Below, piece by piece: positions 15,744 through 24,030 of a stretch of 32,042 bases of DNA (position 1 is its first letter; every line of letters starts with the position of its first letter). The DNA is taken from contig JAAFJS010000039.1 of NCBI GenBank assembly GCA_013298985.1, positions 1 through 32,042 of the forward strand. The letters run 5' to 3'. Origin of the DNA: Cytophagales bacterium (GTDB taxonomy: Bacteria; Bacteroidota; Bacteroidia; Cytophagales; Thermoflexibacteraceae). Made by a program: the position numbers and the translations under genes. Below the pieces are notes generated by a model, which did not search any database, was not told the origin of the DNA, and worked only from the letters and a program-made list of their open reading frames with translations.

Positions 15744-17003
15744 CTAAATCTTGCCTGCTTGCGTACCTGCGACGAAACCAGTAGTCCACGCCGCTTGGAA
15801 ATTAAAACCACCTGTAATACCATCAATATCAAGGACTTCTCCCGCGAAATAGAGGTTAGGAACTTGCTTGCTTTGCATGGTTTGTACGTCTATATCTTTC
15901 CAGCTGATGCCGCCGCAAGTTACAAATTCTTCTTTGAAAGTTGTTTTTCCTTTGATTTCATATTCGTCATTGACCAATACATTAATGAGCCTATTGAGTT
16001 CACTTTTAGAAAGTTCAGCCCATTTTTTTTGTACTGGAATTTCTACTTTTTCCACCAAAAATTCCCACAAGCGATTAGGTACTACTCCTAATTCTGGCAA
16101 GGCTATTCGGTTGATAACCAATTTATTAGGAGAATCACTTTTGACAGTATGGAGCAGTTCCCGTAGTTTGTTTTCGCTGACCAGCCCCAGCCAGTTGATG
16201 CTGATATTGAAATCATAATTCATTGAATATAAATCTCTTGCGCCCCAAGCAGAGAGCCGAAGTATGGCAGGTCCACTGAGTCCCCAGTGTGTTACTAAGA
16301 TAGCACCTTCTGCTTGTAACTTTGTGCTTTGTACCTTCACCTTGCCCGCGGGTACGCTTACGCCCATGAGTTTGACGATTGGATTTTTGGGCATATTGAA
16401 GGTAAATAGCGAAGGAACAGGACTTTCCACCTCATGCCCCAGTGCTTTGAGCCAGTCCAATCCGCTTTCTTTGGGGCTTCCGCCTGTTGCGATGATGAGC
16501 TTGTCTGTGAACAGGGTTTGCGCGGAAGTTGGTGAAGATGCGCTGGTATTTTTGATGGTCAATTCAAAATTTGTTTTTGCTGGCATTGGCTGGATTTTCA
16601 GCACCTCGCAGTTTAGCCTAATTTCTATCCCTAATTGCTTGCTTTCATTCATCAGGCAGTCAATGATTGTTTCCGAATGGTCAGTGATGGGGAACATACG
16701 CCCGTCGGGTTCGGTTTTGAGTTTTACACCTCTGCTCTCGAACCACGCTATTGTGTCGGTCGTCATAAAGTGGTGCAAAAGCTGTTTGATTTGCTTTTCG
16801 CCTCTGGGATAGTTTTTGCTCATCTCGCTGACACTGAAACAGCTATGTGTAACATTGCATCGTCCACCACCAGAAATACGCACTTTGGCGAGTAGTTTGC
16901 TTGTTTTTTCCAATAGGACTATTTTGGCTTTGGGATTTGCCAAAGCCGCATGAATTGCCGCAAAAAAACCTGCTGCGCCACCGCCAATTACTACAATTTT
17001 CAT
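15744..17003 (-). CDS. HI0933/YhiN-type NAD(P)/FAD-dependent oxidoreductase
   Basis: A 419-residue flavoprotein of the HI0933 (BaiN/YhiN-like) family. The N-terminal Rossmann FAD-binding motif is VIGGGAAGFFAAIHAA (residues 5-20), with the acidic residue for ribose binding in VLLEKT. The family motif LLAKVRISGGGRCNVTHS follows. Further conserved parts are TEPDGRMFP, IIATGGSPKESGLDWLKALG, GAILVTHWGLSGPAILRLS, and the C-terminal FAD-contacting FAGEVLDIDGITGGFNFQAA. Length and motifs are complete. Physiological substrates of the family are mostly unassigned, so no pathway is claimed. It is a single gene with an AT-rich promoter region shared with the divergent membrane-protein gene beginning at 17149. 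Confidence 0.92.
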   Translation of the reverse strand: MKIVVIGGGAAGFFAAIHAALANPKAKIVLLEKTSKLLAKVRISGGGRCNVTHSCFSVSEMSKNYPRGEKQIKQLLHHFMTTDTIAWFESRGVKLKTEPDGRMFPITDHSETIIDCLMNESKQLGIEIRLNCEVLKIQPMPAKTNFELTIKNTSASSPTSAQTLFTDKLIIATGGSPKESGLDWLKALGHEVESPVPSLFTFNMPKNPIVKLMGVSVPAGKVKVQSTKLQAEGAILVTHWGLSGPAILRLSAWGARDLYSMNYDFNISINWLGLVSENKLRELLHTVKSDSPNKLVINRIALPELGVVPNRLWEFLVEKVEIPVQKKWAELSKSELNRLINVLVNDEYEIKGKTTFKEEFVTCGGISWKDIDVQTMQSKQVPNLYFAGEVLDIDGITGGFNFQAAWTTGFVAGTQAGKI

Positions 17004-17110
17004 TGATTTTTGCTATTTTTCATTCATTCTGAGCATTATTGAGGTCTGAAGTGGCAAATTTACCTTTTTTTTCTGATTCTAAAAGTTTACTTTTTTTCCT
17101 ATAAATCTCT

Positions 17111-17118
17111 TACCTTCG
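17111..17118 (+). promoter_or_regulatory. Possible -7 element TACCTTCG
   Basis: TACCTTCG differs at one base from the Bacteroidota -7 consensus TAnnTTTG and lies 31 bases before the ATG at 17149. No TTG-type -33 element is at the right distance. Its position supports the ATG over the in-frame TTG at 17131. Confidence 0.4.
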
Positions 17119-17148
17119 CAAAAATTAAATTTGCTAAAATTAACAGGT

Positions 17149-18825
17149 ATGAATAATCGTATTCAAAAAATTTGTCAATATCCATCGTTTCTTTCTTTTG
17201 TCTTGCACTTTGTAGTTATTTTCATAGCTTACAGTTTCCTTACACCACATTTCCAGACCAATGATGATGCTGGCATGATGCTGATGCTGGCAGGAATTGG
17301 ACTGACAGACCAACCAACCGAATATATATATTTTATCAATATTATTTTAGCCAAGCTACTCAAATGGCTTTACAGTACAGCACCATCAATAAATTGGTAC
17401 ACTTTATTATTTTTTCTAAGCCTATTTTTAGCCTACTGGCAAGTAGGCACAATGGTAATCAAGCGTTACCCTAAACCAGTAACACTTGGTTTGTATCTTT
17501 TATTTTTTTGCATTTGTGGCTTAAAAAGTTTTATCTCCTTACAATTTACGGTAGTAGCTTCTATCCTCGCTATGGTGGGTTTTATAACCTTATTTTTAGA
17601 AACTAAAAAAGAGTGTATATCTTCATGGGTGATTGCCTTCTTGCTAATATTTGTTTCCTCTTTAATACGTTTTGAATCTACTGCCCTTATGGGAATAATA
17701 TGTTCTCCCCTCATGGCTTGGATATTATTTGAGGAAAAGAGCAAGAAAGTTTGGCTATATAAAATTGCTATTTTGACCTTTTCAGCAGGCATCTGCTTGG
17801 CAGGATGGCAATATCACCAATCAAAGTATGTAAGTTTTGATGAAGATGCACTTATTTTCAATCAGTACAGAGGACAATTTTTAGATTATAAAAGATTGGA
17901 AAGAGCAAACCCTGAAACACAGCAAAATGCATTGAATACAGGCGGGTGGACAATAAATGACTATAATATGTTGATGTCTTGGTTTTTTATGGATAACAAA
18001 ATATATAATACAGCTACTTTAAAGTCTATTTTGGAGGAACTACCTGATTCGGAAAGGAAACTCAAACTAACCAATGTGCGAGCTTATTACTTTCTATTTG
18101 ATTTTTATACTTCAACCCAAATACTTATTTCGCTTGCTGTATGTTTTTTATTCCTACCTTTTTGCCAATTCAGCACCTCGCTACTTGTTTTAGCTCAATT
18201 GTTCATCACTACCGTTTGTATCATACTCATCAATTATTTTCTTAAATATCCCCCCGAGCGCGTATCTGACCCCATTTATGCCTATCTTAGTTTATTACCC
18301 TTATTCTTTATTACCAAATCATCGCCACAAATACGTTATATAGTCTTGTCCTCGCGTTATATACTCTATTTTCTATATTTGAGTATGACTATACTTATCA
18401 TTGATAGATTTCTATATATGAAGGAATTATCTAATTGGGCAAGCCAAAACAATCACTTTTTGAGAGAATCAATACATCAATTACAGCCAAATAAGCAAAA
18501 GCTTTATGTAGTTTGGGGAGCTGCCTTTCCTTATGAAGCCATATCACCTTTTGAAAATTTAGCCTATTTAGAAAATTTGAATTTATTTGGCTTGGGAAGC
18601 AATCAGCAAAGTCAGGTGAATACAAATAGGCTAATGAAATTTGAAATCAAAGATATTTACATGGATTTGGCTACCAAAGAGAATATATTTCTAATTATTT
18701 ATAAACATGATACAAATTTTAAACTTTATCAGCTATTTATGCAAGAACACTATCAAAAAGAAGTAAAATCAAAAGAGATTCTTAGCTTTGGAAACAAGCA
18801 GATAATAAAAATATATTTACCTTAA
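17149..18825 (+). CDS. Polytopic membrane protein, GT-C glycosyltransferase-like
   Basis: A 558-residue integral membrane protein with roughly ten to twelve hydrophobic segments and a soluble C-terminal domain from about residue 440 (QPNKQKLYVVWGAAFPYEAI onward). The first long extracytoplasmic loop, just after the first membrane segment, contains Asp39-Asp40 in HFQTNDDAGMM. A paired acidic motif at that position is the hallmark of GT-C enzymes, which transfer sugars from lipid-linked donors. That function is inference; I do not recognise a named family. A second soluble loop at about 220-310 (SFDEDALIFNQYRGQFLDYK and after) could be catalytic or structural. The ATG at 17149 is preferred over the TTG at 17131 because of the promoter-like element just upstream. 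It precedes glpK by 45 bases, possibly in one transcript. Confidence 0.75.
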   Translation: MNNRIQKICQYPSFLSFVLHFVVIFIAYSFLTPHFQTNDDAGMMLMLAGIGLTDQPTEYIYFINIILAKLLKWLYSTAPSINWYTLLFFLSLFLAYWQVGTMVIKRYPKPVTLGLYLLFFCICGLKSFISLQFTVVASILAMVGFITLFLETKKECISSWVIAFLLIFVSSLIRFESTALMGIICSPLMAWILFEEKSKKVWLYKIAILTFSAGICLAGWQYHQSKYVSFDEDALIFNQYRGQFLDYKRLERANPETQQNALNTGGWTINDYNMLMSWFFMDNKIYNTATLKSILEELPDSERKLKLTNVRAYYFLFDFYTSTQILISLAVCFLFLPFCQFSTSLLVLAQLFITTVCIILINYFLKYPPERVSDPIYAYLSLLPLFFITKSSPQIRYIVLSSRYILYFLYLSMTILIIDRFLYMKELSNWASQNNHFLRESIHQLQPNKQKLYVVWGAAFPYEAISPFENLAYLENLNLFGLGSNQQSQVNTNRLMKFEIKDIYMDLATKENIFLIIYKHDTNFKLYQLFMQEHYQKEVKSKEILSFGNKQIIKIYLP

Positions 18826-18870
18826 AAAGATTTAACTATCAATCATTAACGCTTTATTATTTGAAAATCA

Positions 18871-20367
18871 ATGAAATATATCCTCACCCTTGACCAAGGA
18901 ACAACCAGTTGTAGAACCGTCATTTCCAATGAATTAGGAAAGGCAGTTTGCATAGCCCAATCAGAATATACGCAAATCTACCCACAAGCGGGCTGGGTAG
19001 AACACAATGCCATTGAGATTTGGAACACACAACTCCAAACCATCAAAGATGCCGTCGGCAAAGCAGGAATCCAATACACTGACATTGTAGCGATTGGAAT
19101 TACCAATCAGCGTGAAACTACGGTCGTTTGGGACAGAAAAACAGGCACGCCCATTGGCAATGCTATCGTTTGGCAAGACCGCCGCACTGCTGATATTTGC
19201 GACCAGCTCAAAGGTGAAAAGGGCATGATTGATTATGTGAGGCAAAACACAGGATTGGTCATAGATGCCTATTTTTCAGGCACTAAGCTCAAATGGTTGC
19301 TTGATAATACGCCCGAAGCTCGCAAAAAAGCAGAGAATGGCGACCTACTTTTTGGCACGATTGACACTTGGCTCATCTGGAAACTGACCAAAGGCAGAGA
19401 ACACGCCACAGACTACTCCAATGCCTCGCGAACCATGCTTTACAATATCGTCAAGCTGGATTGGGACAACAAAATGCTTGCTATGCTTGATATTCCTAAG
19501 TCCATGTTGCCCAAAGTCAAATCGTCCTCTGGCTTTTTTGGAACCACAGACAAAAGTGTTTTCGAGGGCGTAGAAATCCCTATCACAGGGGTAGCAGGCG
19601 ACCAACAAGCCGCCCTTTTTGGGCAGGCGTGTTTCCAAGAAGGCATGGCGAAAAACACTTACGGCACAGGCTGTTTTATGCTAATGAATACTGGTAATCA
19701 GCTATTTAACTCACAGTCGGGCTTAATCAGCACCATTGCTTGGGGCATAGATGGGAGAATAGAATATGCCTTAGAAGGTAGTGTTTTCATTGCAGGCTCG
19801 GCAGTAAAATGGCTACGCGATGGCTTAAAAATTTTGGAACAAACAGGAGATTCAGCCTATTTTGCAGGTAAAGTGAAGTCAGCAGAAGGTGTGTATGTCG
19901 TTCCTGCCTTTGCGGGCTTGGGTGCGCCTTACTGGGATATGTATGCGCGCGGTGCAATTTTTGGGCTTACGCAAGGCACAAACAAAAATCACCTCATTCG
20001 TGCCACACTGGATTCGCTTGCCTACCAAACCAAAGACGTATTGACTGCGATGCAAAAAGATACACAAATTCACCTCAAAGCCCTTCGCGTGGACGGAGGT
20101 GCTTCAGTCAATAACCTGCTCATGCAGTTCCAAGCAGATATTTTGGGTACGGAAGTCCAAAGACCTGACGATATAGAAAGTACGGCACGCGGCGCGACCT
20201 TCTTGGCGGGCATTGGTGCAGACCTCTGGACAAAAGCACAAGTAACCGAACTATGGAAAATGGACAAGAGTTTTAAGCCCAAACTCAAACAGACTGAGGC
20301 AGATAAACTGTACAAAGGCTGGCAGGAAGCTGTAAAGCGAACGATGGGTTGGACAAAAGAAGTTTGA
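18871..20367 (+). CDS. glpK: Glycerol kinase GlpK
   Basis: A FGGY-family kinase of 498 residues that phosphorylates glycerol to glycerol 3-phosphate with ATP in the cytoplasm. The phosphate-binding [12 protein letters not shown] (residues 6-17), [28 protein letters not shown], and [14 protein letters not shown] are all conserved. The catalytic Asp is in [13 protein letters not shown], followed by [15 protein letters not shown] and the C-terminal adenosine-binding [20 protein letters not shown]. The length is normal and no residue is missing. No glpF or glpD is adjacent. The only operon candidate is the upstream membrane-protein gene. The product could feed phospholipid synthesis, the pathway of cdsA about 10 kb away, but that link is only thematic. 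Confidence 0.97.
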   Translation: MKYILTLDQGTTSCRTVISNELGKAVCIAQSEYTQIYPQAGWVEHNAIEIWNTQLQTIKDAVGKAGIQYTDIVAIGITNQRETTVVWDRKTGTPIGNAIVWQDRRTADICDQLKGEKGMIDYVRQNTGLVIDAYFSGTKLKWLLDNTPEARKKAENGDLLFGTIDTWLIWKLTKGREHATDYSNASRTMLYNIVKLDWDNKMLAMLDIPKSMLPKVKSSSGFFGTTDKSVFEGVEIPITGVAGDQQAALFGQACFQEGMAKNTYGTGCFMLMNTGNQLFNSQSGLISTIAWGIDGRIEYALEGSVFIAGSAVKWLRDGLKILEQTGDSAYFAGKVKSAEGVYVVPAFAGLGAPYWDMYARGAIFGLTQGTNKNHLIRATLDSLAYQTKDVLTAMQKDTQIHLKALRVDGGASVNNLLMQFQADILGTEVQRPDDIESTARGATFLAGIGADLWTKAQVTELWKMDKSFKPKLKQTEADKLYKGWQEAVKRTMGWTKEV

Positions 20368-20372
20368 AACTT

Positions 20373-20405
20373 ATTTTCTTTTTTATTATTTTATTTGTAT
20401 TTTTG
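20373..20405 (+). promoter_or_regulatory. Bacteroidota-type promoter for the Uma2-like gene
   Basis: A -33 element TTTG (20373-20376) and a -7 element TATTTTTG (20398-20405), separated by 21 bases, fit the Bacteroidota pattern TTTG-N19-21-TAnnTTTG. The ATG at 20429 follows 23 bases later. Confidence 0.6.
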
Positions 20406-20428
20406 GTAAAAGATTAAATACGATTGAT

Positions 20429-21178
20429 ATGAATACAAGCATCAAGAATGACGTAGAAATTATTTATCCTGACTCTGACGGAAAACCTATGGCGGACAAC
20501 ACCAAACAATTTGAGTGCATTACCAAAATTAAAGGTAATTTGGATATTTTATTCGAAAATAACGAAACTGTTTTCGTAGCAGGTGATTTACTTTGGTATC
20601 CTATGGAGGGCTTCCCCAAAGTTCGCAACGCACCTGATGTAATGGTTATTTTGGGCAGACCCAAAGGGCATCGCGGCTCGTATCAGCAGTGGAAAGAAGA
20701 AAATATTGCTCCACAGGTGGTATTTGAAATTCTCTCCCCAGGCAACCGCTATTCGGAAATGTTGCAGAAACATGAGTTTTACCAAAAGCATGGCGTAGAA
20801 GAATACTACGTCTATGACCCTGATAAACATGATTTTAGTGCTTTTCTGAGGGAAGGTGATGCTTTGGTGATGCAGCATTACACCACTTCGTTTTGGAAAA
20901 GTCCTTTGCTGGATATTACTTTCGAGATTATTGACAGCGAATTTAATATCTATTATCCTGATAGTAAGCCTTTTCTGAGTTTTTTGGAACTAAATAAAGG
21001 TATGAAAAATGCGCTAAAAATGGTGGAAGAAGAACGGAAAGCAAAGGAAGAAGAACGGAAAGCAAAAGAAGAAGAACGAAAAGCAAAGGAAGAAGAACGA
21101 AAAGCAAAGGAAGATGCTTTGGCAGAATTAGCCTTATTGAAAGCAAAACTTGCCAAAAAAAGTAGTTTGAAAAAGTAA
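20429..21178 (+). CDS. Uma2-family (DUF820) nuclease-fold protein with heptad-repeat tail
   Basis: A 249-residue protein of the Uma2/DUF820 family, which has a PD-(D/E)XK restriction-endonuclease-like fold. Asp70 in NAPDVMVIL and Glu100 in PQVVFEILSPGN are the expected active-site acids. A lysine near 114 and the HGVEEYYVYDPD strand complete the typical pattern. The family is abundant in cyanobacteria and some Bacteroidota, often as multiple copies, and its role is unsettled. The C-terminal tail consists of four exact seven-residue repeats EEERKAK (residues 200-227), encoded by four 21-bp units, and then DALAELALLKAKLAKK, all predicted to form a charged helix or coiled coil. The stop codon overlaps the next ATG by one base (TAATG at 21176-21180), indicating translational coupling. 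Confidence 0.88.
   Translation: MNTSIKNDVEIIYPDSDGKPMADNTKQFECITKIKGNLDILFENNETVFVAGDLLWYPMEGFPKVRNAPDVMVILGRPKGHRGSYQQWKEENIAPQVVFEILSPGNRYSEMLQKHEFYQKHGVEEYYVYDPDKHDFSAFLREGDALVMQHYTTSFWKSPLLDITFEIIDSEFNIYYPDSKPFLSFLELNKGMKNALKMVEEERKAKEEERKAKEEERKAKEEERKAKEDALAELALLKAKLAKKSSLKK
21026..21109 (+). repeat. Four in-frame 21-bp tandem repeats
   Basis: The unit is GAAGAAGAACGRAAAGCAAA plus a final R, at 21026, 21047, 21068 and 21089. Units differ by single silent changes and each encodes EEERKAK. Copy number could vary between strains without breaking the frame. Confidence 0.9.
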
Positions 21179-22158
21179 TGATAGACAGGGTGTCAGTATT
21201 GAGGTATCATGCTGAGGATAAGAAGGTTTGGAACGAGTGGGTAGCCCATTCGCCCACAGCCACTTTCCTTTTCAATCGCAATTTTATGGACTATCATGCG
21301 GATAGATTTCAAGACCATTCTACCCTGTTATTCTTTGAAAACGAATTGGTTGCGGTGTTTCCTGCCAATGAAAAAGGAGATACTATTTGTTCTCATAGTG
21401 GGCTAACTTACGGTGGCTTGGCATTGGGCGTTGGCTTTTTTAATTCATCCTTTTTTTTGTATGAGTTAGAAATGCTTACGCCTTTACTTTTTTATTATAA
21501 AAAAAAAGGCTTTAAAACCTTGATTTACAAAGAAATTCCTTTTTTTTATCAACCTCAAAAAATATTTTCTATTGCACCTCAGCAGTCAGAAAAGTTTACA
21601 GAAACATTCGCAAAGATTTCGCTAATCCAAGAAGACGCAGGCGCAGCGATAGATTTGCAGCAACCCATTCGCTTTTCATACCTCCGCAGGCGATGTATCA
21701 AAAAAGCACAGTCCATCATTCCACATTTTAAGATAGAAAACACCTCATTTTCAGACTTTTGGAATGAACTCTTGATACCTCAGCTAAAAAATAAGTATAA
21801 CCTTGTCCCTACACACACGCTTTCCGAAATTGTACTTTTGGCGAGTCGTTTTCCTGAAAATATCAAGCAATACAATGTTTATTTCGAGGAAAAAATAGTG
21901 GCAGGGGTAACTGTTTTTGAAGATAAACAAGTGGCTCACTGTCAGTATATTGCCTCTAATGAGTTAGGCAAAAAATTATACGCTTCGGACTTCCTTTTTC
22001 ATTACCTCATCACAGAAAAATACAAGCATTTTCGTTATTTTAGTTTTGGAATTTCCAACGAGCATGGCAGTAACCACATCAATAGTGGGCTTTTGAATTG
22101 GAAAAAAAGTTGGGGGGCGCAGGTCTGCAAACACTTGCATTTTCAGGTTGATTTTTAG
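21178..22158 (+). CDS. FemAB/GNAT-like acyltransferase
   Basis: A 326-residue soluble protein with the layout of the FemAB-like branch of GNAT acyltransferases. Its N-terminal half has the typical FLFNRNFMDYHADRFQDHS and LLFFENELVAVFPAN. This is followed by the GLTYGGLALG turn. The second half begins near residue 160 (SYLRRRCIKKAQ) and carries the acyl-CoA-binding type fold, with NVYFEEKIVAGVTVFEDKQV, HCQYIASNELGKKLYASDFL and YFSFGISNEHGSNHINSGLL, then NWKKSWGAQ. The substrate is unknown; relatives act in cell-wall or polysaccharide acylation. It starts at the ATG overlapping the stop codon of the Uma2-type gene by one base. The two are therefore co-transcribed, though no functional link is known. 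Confidence 0.82.
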   Translation: MIDRVSVLRYHAEDKKVWNEWVAHSPTATFLFNRNFMDYHADRFQDHSTLLFFENELVAVFPANEKGDTICSHSGLTYGGLALGVGFFNSSFFLYELEMLTPLLFYYKKKGFKTLIYKEIPFFYQPQKIFSIAPQQSEKFTETFAKISLIQEDAGAAIDLQQPIRFSYLRRRCIKKAQSIIPHFKIENTSFSDFWNELLIPQLKNKYNLVPTHTLSEIVLLASRFPENIKQYNVYFEEKIVAGVTVFEDKQVAHCQYIASNELGKKLYASDFLFHYLITEKYKHFRYFSFGISNEHGSNHINSGLLNWKKSWGAQVCKHLHFQVDF

Positions 22159-22183
22159 CCACGCCCCCGTTTAATGCTATCTA

Positions 22184-22993
22184 TTACTTTCTCGTCGCAC
22201 TTTCATAGTATTTCATCGCGGCAGGAATTTCCGCCTCTAAGTCTTGAATCCGTTTTTCGTGGGAGGGGTGCGTAGAAAGAAAGGCTGGAGGCTGCTGCCC
22301 ACCACCACTTGCTGCTGCCATACGTTGCCAAAAACGCGGTGCTTCGCGAGGGTCATAGCCTGCCATAGAAGAAAAAATCAACCCAATATGGTCTGCCTCA
22401 GATTCGTGCTGACGTGAAAAACTCAACATTCCTAAGTTAGTAGCCACGCCTGCCGCTTGGAGCAGCAGTTGGTTAGTTAGGCTTGGATTTTTTGCCTGCA
22501 CTACAGCCCCCCCAACGGTCAATAAACCATTTGCAAGCATTGTTTGGCTCATTCTTTCGTTGCCATGCTCGGCGATGGCGTGCGCTATTTCATGCCCCAT
22601 TACGATAGCCAGCCCAGTAGCATCTTGGCAAATGGGCATAATTCCTGTATAAATTACGACCTTTCCGCCAGGCATACAAAACGCATTGACCTGCTTGTCA
22701 TCTACCAAATTGAACTCCCACCTAAAATCCTTGATGCGGTCAGTCATGTTATTGTCTGCCATGTATTTCTCGACTGACTGCTGTATCCTCACGCCCACCT
22801 CGCGGACGACTGCGGTTTGCGTCTGATTGGTAGAAAGTCTGTGCTGGGACAAAAACTGGCTGTATTGCGTAAAACTCATAGTAAGTAGCTCAGAATCAGG
22901 CATAAACTTAAGCTGTCGCCTACCTGTGAGTGGAACAGTAGTGCAGTAACTAAATAAAAATGCACTCAAAACAAATACGATAATCCTTTTCAT
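22184..22993 (-). CDS. M48-family zinc metalloprotease, probable lipoprotein
   Basis: A periplasmic or membrane-anchored M48 peptidase of 269 residues, similar in layout to the LoiP/BepA/Oma1 group that degrades misfolded envelope proteins. The signal peptide MKRIIVFVLSAFLFSYC ends at Cys17, the likely lipidated residue, followed by the family-typical TTVPLTGRRQL. The zinc site is His134-Glu135-x-x-His138 (MGHEIAHAIAEHG), with the third ligand Glu197 in SRQHESEADHIGL. The C-terminal STHPSHEKRIQDL is also conserved. The start at 22993 is chosen over an in-frame ATG at 23074 because the signal peptide begins there and a -7-like TATTTTTG lies just upstream (23024-23031). No TPR domain is present, so it is shorter than BepA. 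Confidence 0.93.
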   Translation of the reverse strand: MKRIIVFVLSAFLFSYCTTVPLTGRRQLKFMPDSELLTMSFTQYSQFLSQHRLSTNQTQTAVVREVGVRIQQSVEKYMADNNMTDRIKDFRWEFNLVDDKQVNAFCMPGGKVVIYTGIMPICQDATGLAIVMGHEIAHAIAEHGNERMSQTMLANGLLTVGGAVVQAKNPSLTNQLLLQAAGVATNLGMLSFSRQHESEADHIGLIFSSMAGYDPREAPRFWQRMAAASGGGQQPPAFLSTHPSHEKRIQDLEAEIPAAMKYYESATRK

Positions 22994-23023
22994 TTTTTTG
23001 TGATAATGTTTATTGTGTGATGT

Positions 23024-23031
23024 CAAAAATA
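23024..23031 (-). promoter_or_regulatory. -7 element TATTTTTG upstream of the M48 protease
   Basis: This matches TAnnTTTG and ends 30 bases before the ATG at 22991-22993. A TTG -33 element at normal distance is not obvious. It supports the shorter protein start. Confidence 0.45.
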
Positions 23032-23398
23032 TTAAAAGATACGTTGGAGTAAATGACGCTTTATGGATATTCAAGCATTAAAAAAAGTTAAAAACTTGAT
23101 AAAATGCTACTAAACGCATTTTTACTTCAACAAATAAATACACTACATAAAGACAAAATAAAAGAAAGAAAGACAATTATCTCTGACTATTTTTTTTCAA
23201 ACCCTAACTTTATCCTTTTCTTTTTGTACGAAATATAATGAAAAAGGCTGAAACTATTTGCAATCGTATCATTTTATTTTTTATCATATCTTGGCTCAGT
23301 TTTTTAGGAATCCGACTTCTGTCAAATGAAATAACAGATTTATCATGCTTTTTTTAACTATCCAATTCTTTGATGCTTTTAAACATTAGAGTTGTTTA

Positions 23399-23444
23399 TA
23401 TTTGATAATCAACAAGTTAAAAACAAGGTGTTGATTATCAAATA
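23399..23444. repeat. Perfect 15-bp inverted repeat, 16-base spacer
   Basis: The arms are TATTTGATAATCAAC (23399-23413) and GTTGATTATCAAATA (23430-23444). The right arm contains the TTG (23431-23433) of the putative promoter that follows, so it may be an operator or an IS end. Confidence 0.75.
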
Positions 23445-23461
23445 ATTAATAATTATCTTTG
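23431..23461 (+). promoter_or_regulatory. Promoter-like TTG-N20-TATCTTTG
   Basis: TTG at 23431-23433 and TATCTTTG at 23454-23461, 20 bases apart, fit the Bacteroidota consensus. The ATG at 23472 is only 10 bases after the -7 element, so the transcript would have almost no leader. Confidence 0.5.
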
Positions 23462-23471
23462 TAAAAAAAAT

Positions 23472-23699
23472 ATGGTTTTATCACTTTCTCAAATCAAAAC
23501 AGAAAAAGAATTAAAATCAGTAACAAGTTTGAGTGAAAAAAAATTCAAAGAATTAAGTATTTTATTTTCAAATACTTACCATAAAATATATGGCAATTCT
23601 ATAGAGGCAATGCAACAAAATTTAGATAAGGATTTTGTTTTTTCTACAACAGATAATTTATTTTTTTTGTTTTATATAAAGTTATTCGCTTATAAATAA
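23472..23699 (+). pseudogene. Transposase N-terminal fragment (HTH_Tnp_4-like)
   Basis: A 75-residue open frame: LSLSQIKTEKELKSVTSLSE, then KKFKELSILFSNTYHKIYGN, ending at TTDNLFFLFYIKLFAYK. It resembles the N-terminal helix-turn-helix region (HTH_Tnp_4) of IS5-type DDE transposases, where a TGLS..EF pattern precedes a hydrophobic LFF.L...K stretch. The catalytic DDE region is missing: the frame stops where the family normally continues, and the next gene begins on the other strand 7 bases later. It is therefore most likely a truncated remnant, though a small independent DNA-binding protein cannot be excluded. A promoter-like sequence and an inverted repeat precede it. Confidence 0.5.
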
Positions 23700-23706
23700 T
23701 TGATTT

Positions 23707-24030
23707 TCAATTTTCTAAGTAAGGCGCAACTGCAATCTTGATGCTCTCTATGAGTTCCTCGTCCATGTACTGATATTCATCTGGAATATCAAGCACGATA
23801 ATTTGTTTTTCATTGGCAACAAACTCAAACTTTTCTCTGAGTTGCTGTTTATGTTTCTTTTCCATCACAAAAATAAGGTCAGCCCAGAGCATCAATTTTT
23901 CTGTAATTTTGATTCGTGCGCTGGGTGATGTCCCCGCAGATTTGGCGTGGTATTGCTGGCTGCCCTCAAAAATTGCCTCTGCGGTGGGGCTACGCCACTG
24001 ATTTCTGCTGCACACAAAAAGTAAGTTCAT
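23707..24030 (-). CDS. Small low-molecular-weight-type protein tyrosine phosphatase
   Basis: A 107-residue cytoplasmic phosphatase of the low-molecular-weight PTP superfamily. The P-loop CSRNQWRSPTAEA follows the first strand (MNLLFV) and supplies nucleophile Cys7 and Arg13-Ser14 (CX5RS). The alpha-beta Rossmann-like pattern continues with KSAGTSP, LMLWADLIFVMEKKH and IIVLDIPDEYQYMD; the acidic residue in LDIPDEY may serve as general acid in place of the usual DP motif. It is about 45 residues shorter than classical LMW-PTPs but resembles short forms in Bacteroidota. Its ATG overlaps the stop codon of the NADAR gene by 4 bases (ATGA, 24027-24030), so the two are translationally coupled. Its substrate is unknown. 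Confidence 0.88.
   Translation of the reverse strand: MNLLFVCSRNQWRSPTAEAIFEGSQQYHAKSAGTSPSARIKITEKLMLWADLIFVMEKKHKQQLREKFEFVANEKQIIVLDIPDEYQYMDEELIESIKIAVAPYLEN

Larger units (their letters stand above)
23075..23471. other. AT-rich spacer with decayed IS-like remnants
   Basis: Neither strand has an established gene. A 39-codon frame at 23238-23357 (KKAETICNRIILFFIISW and so on) faintly resembles the C-terminal helix of IS4-type transposases. A perfect 15-bp inverted repeat at 23399-23444 and a promoter-like TTG-N20-TATCTTTG lie just before the small ORF at 23472. The stretch looks like a remnant of former insertion elements. Confidence 0.4.

Noticed and set aside
22994-23074. Longer N-terminus for the M48 protease
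   Set aside because: It would put 27 non-conserved residues ahead of the lipoprotein signal peptide and covers the putative promoter element.
23238-23357. A 39-codon frame (KKAETICNRIILFFIISW) as an independent small membrane protein
   Set aside because: It is too short and isolated. A faint resemblance to IS4-type transposase ends is more likely, but too weak to list as a gene.
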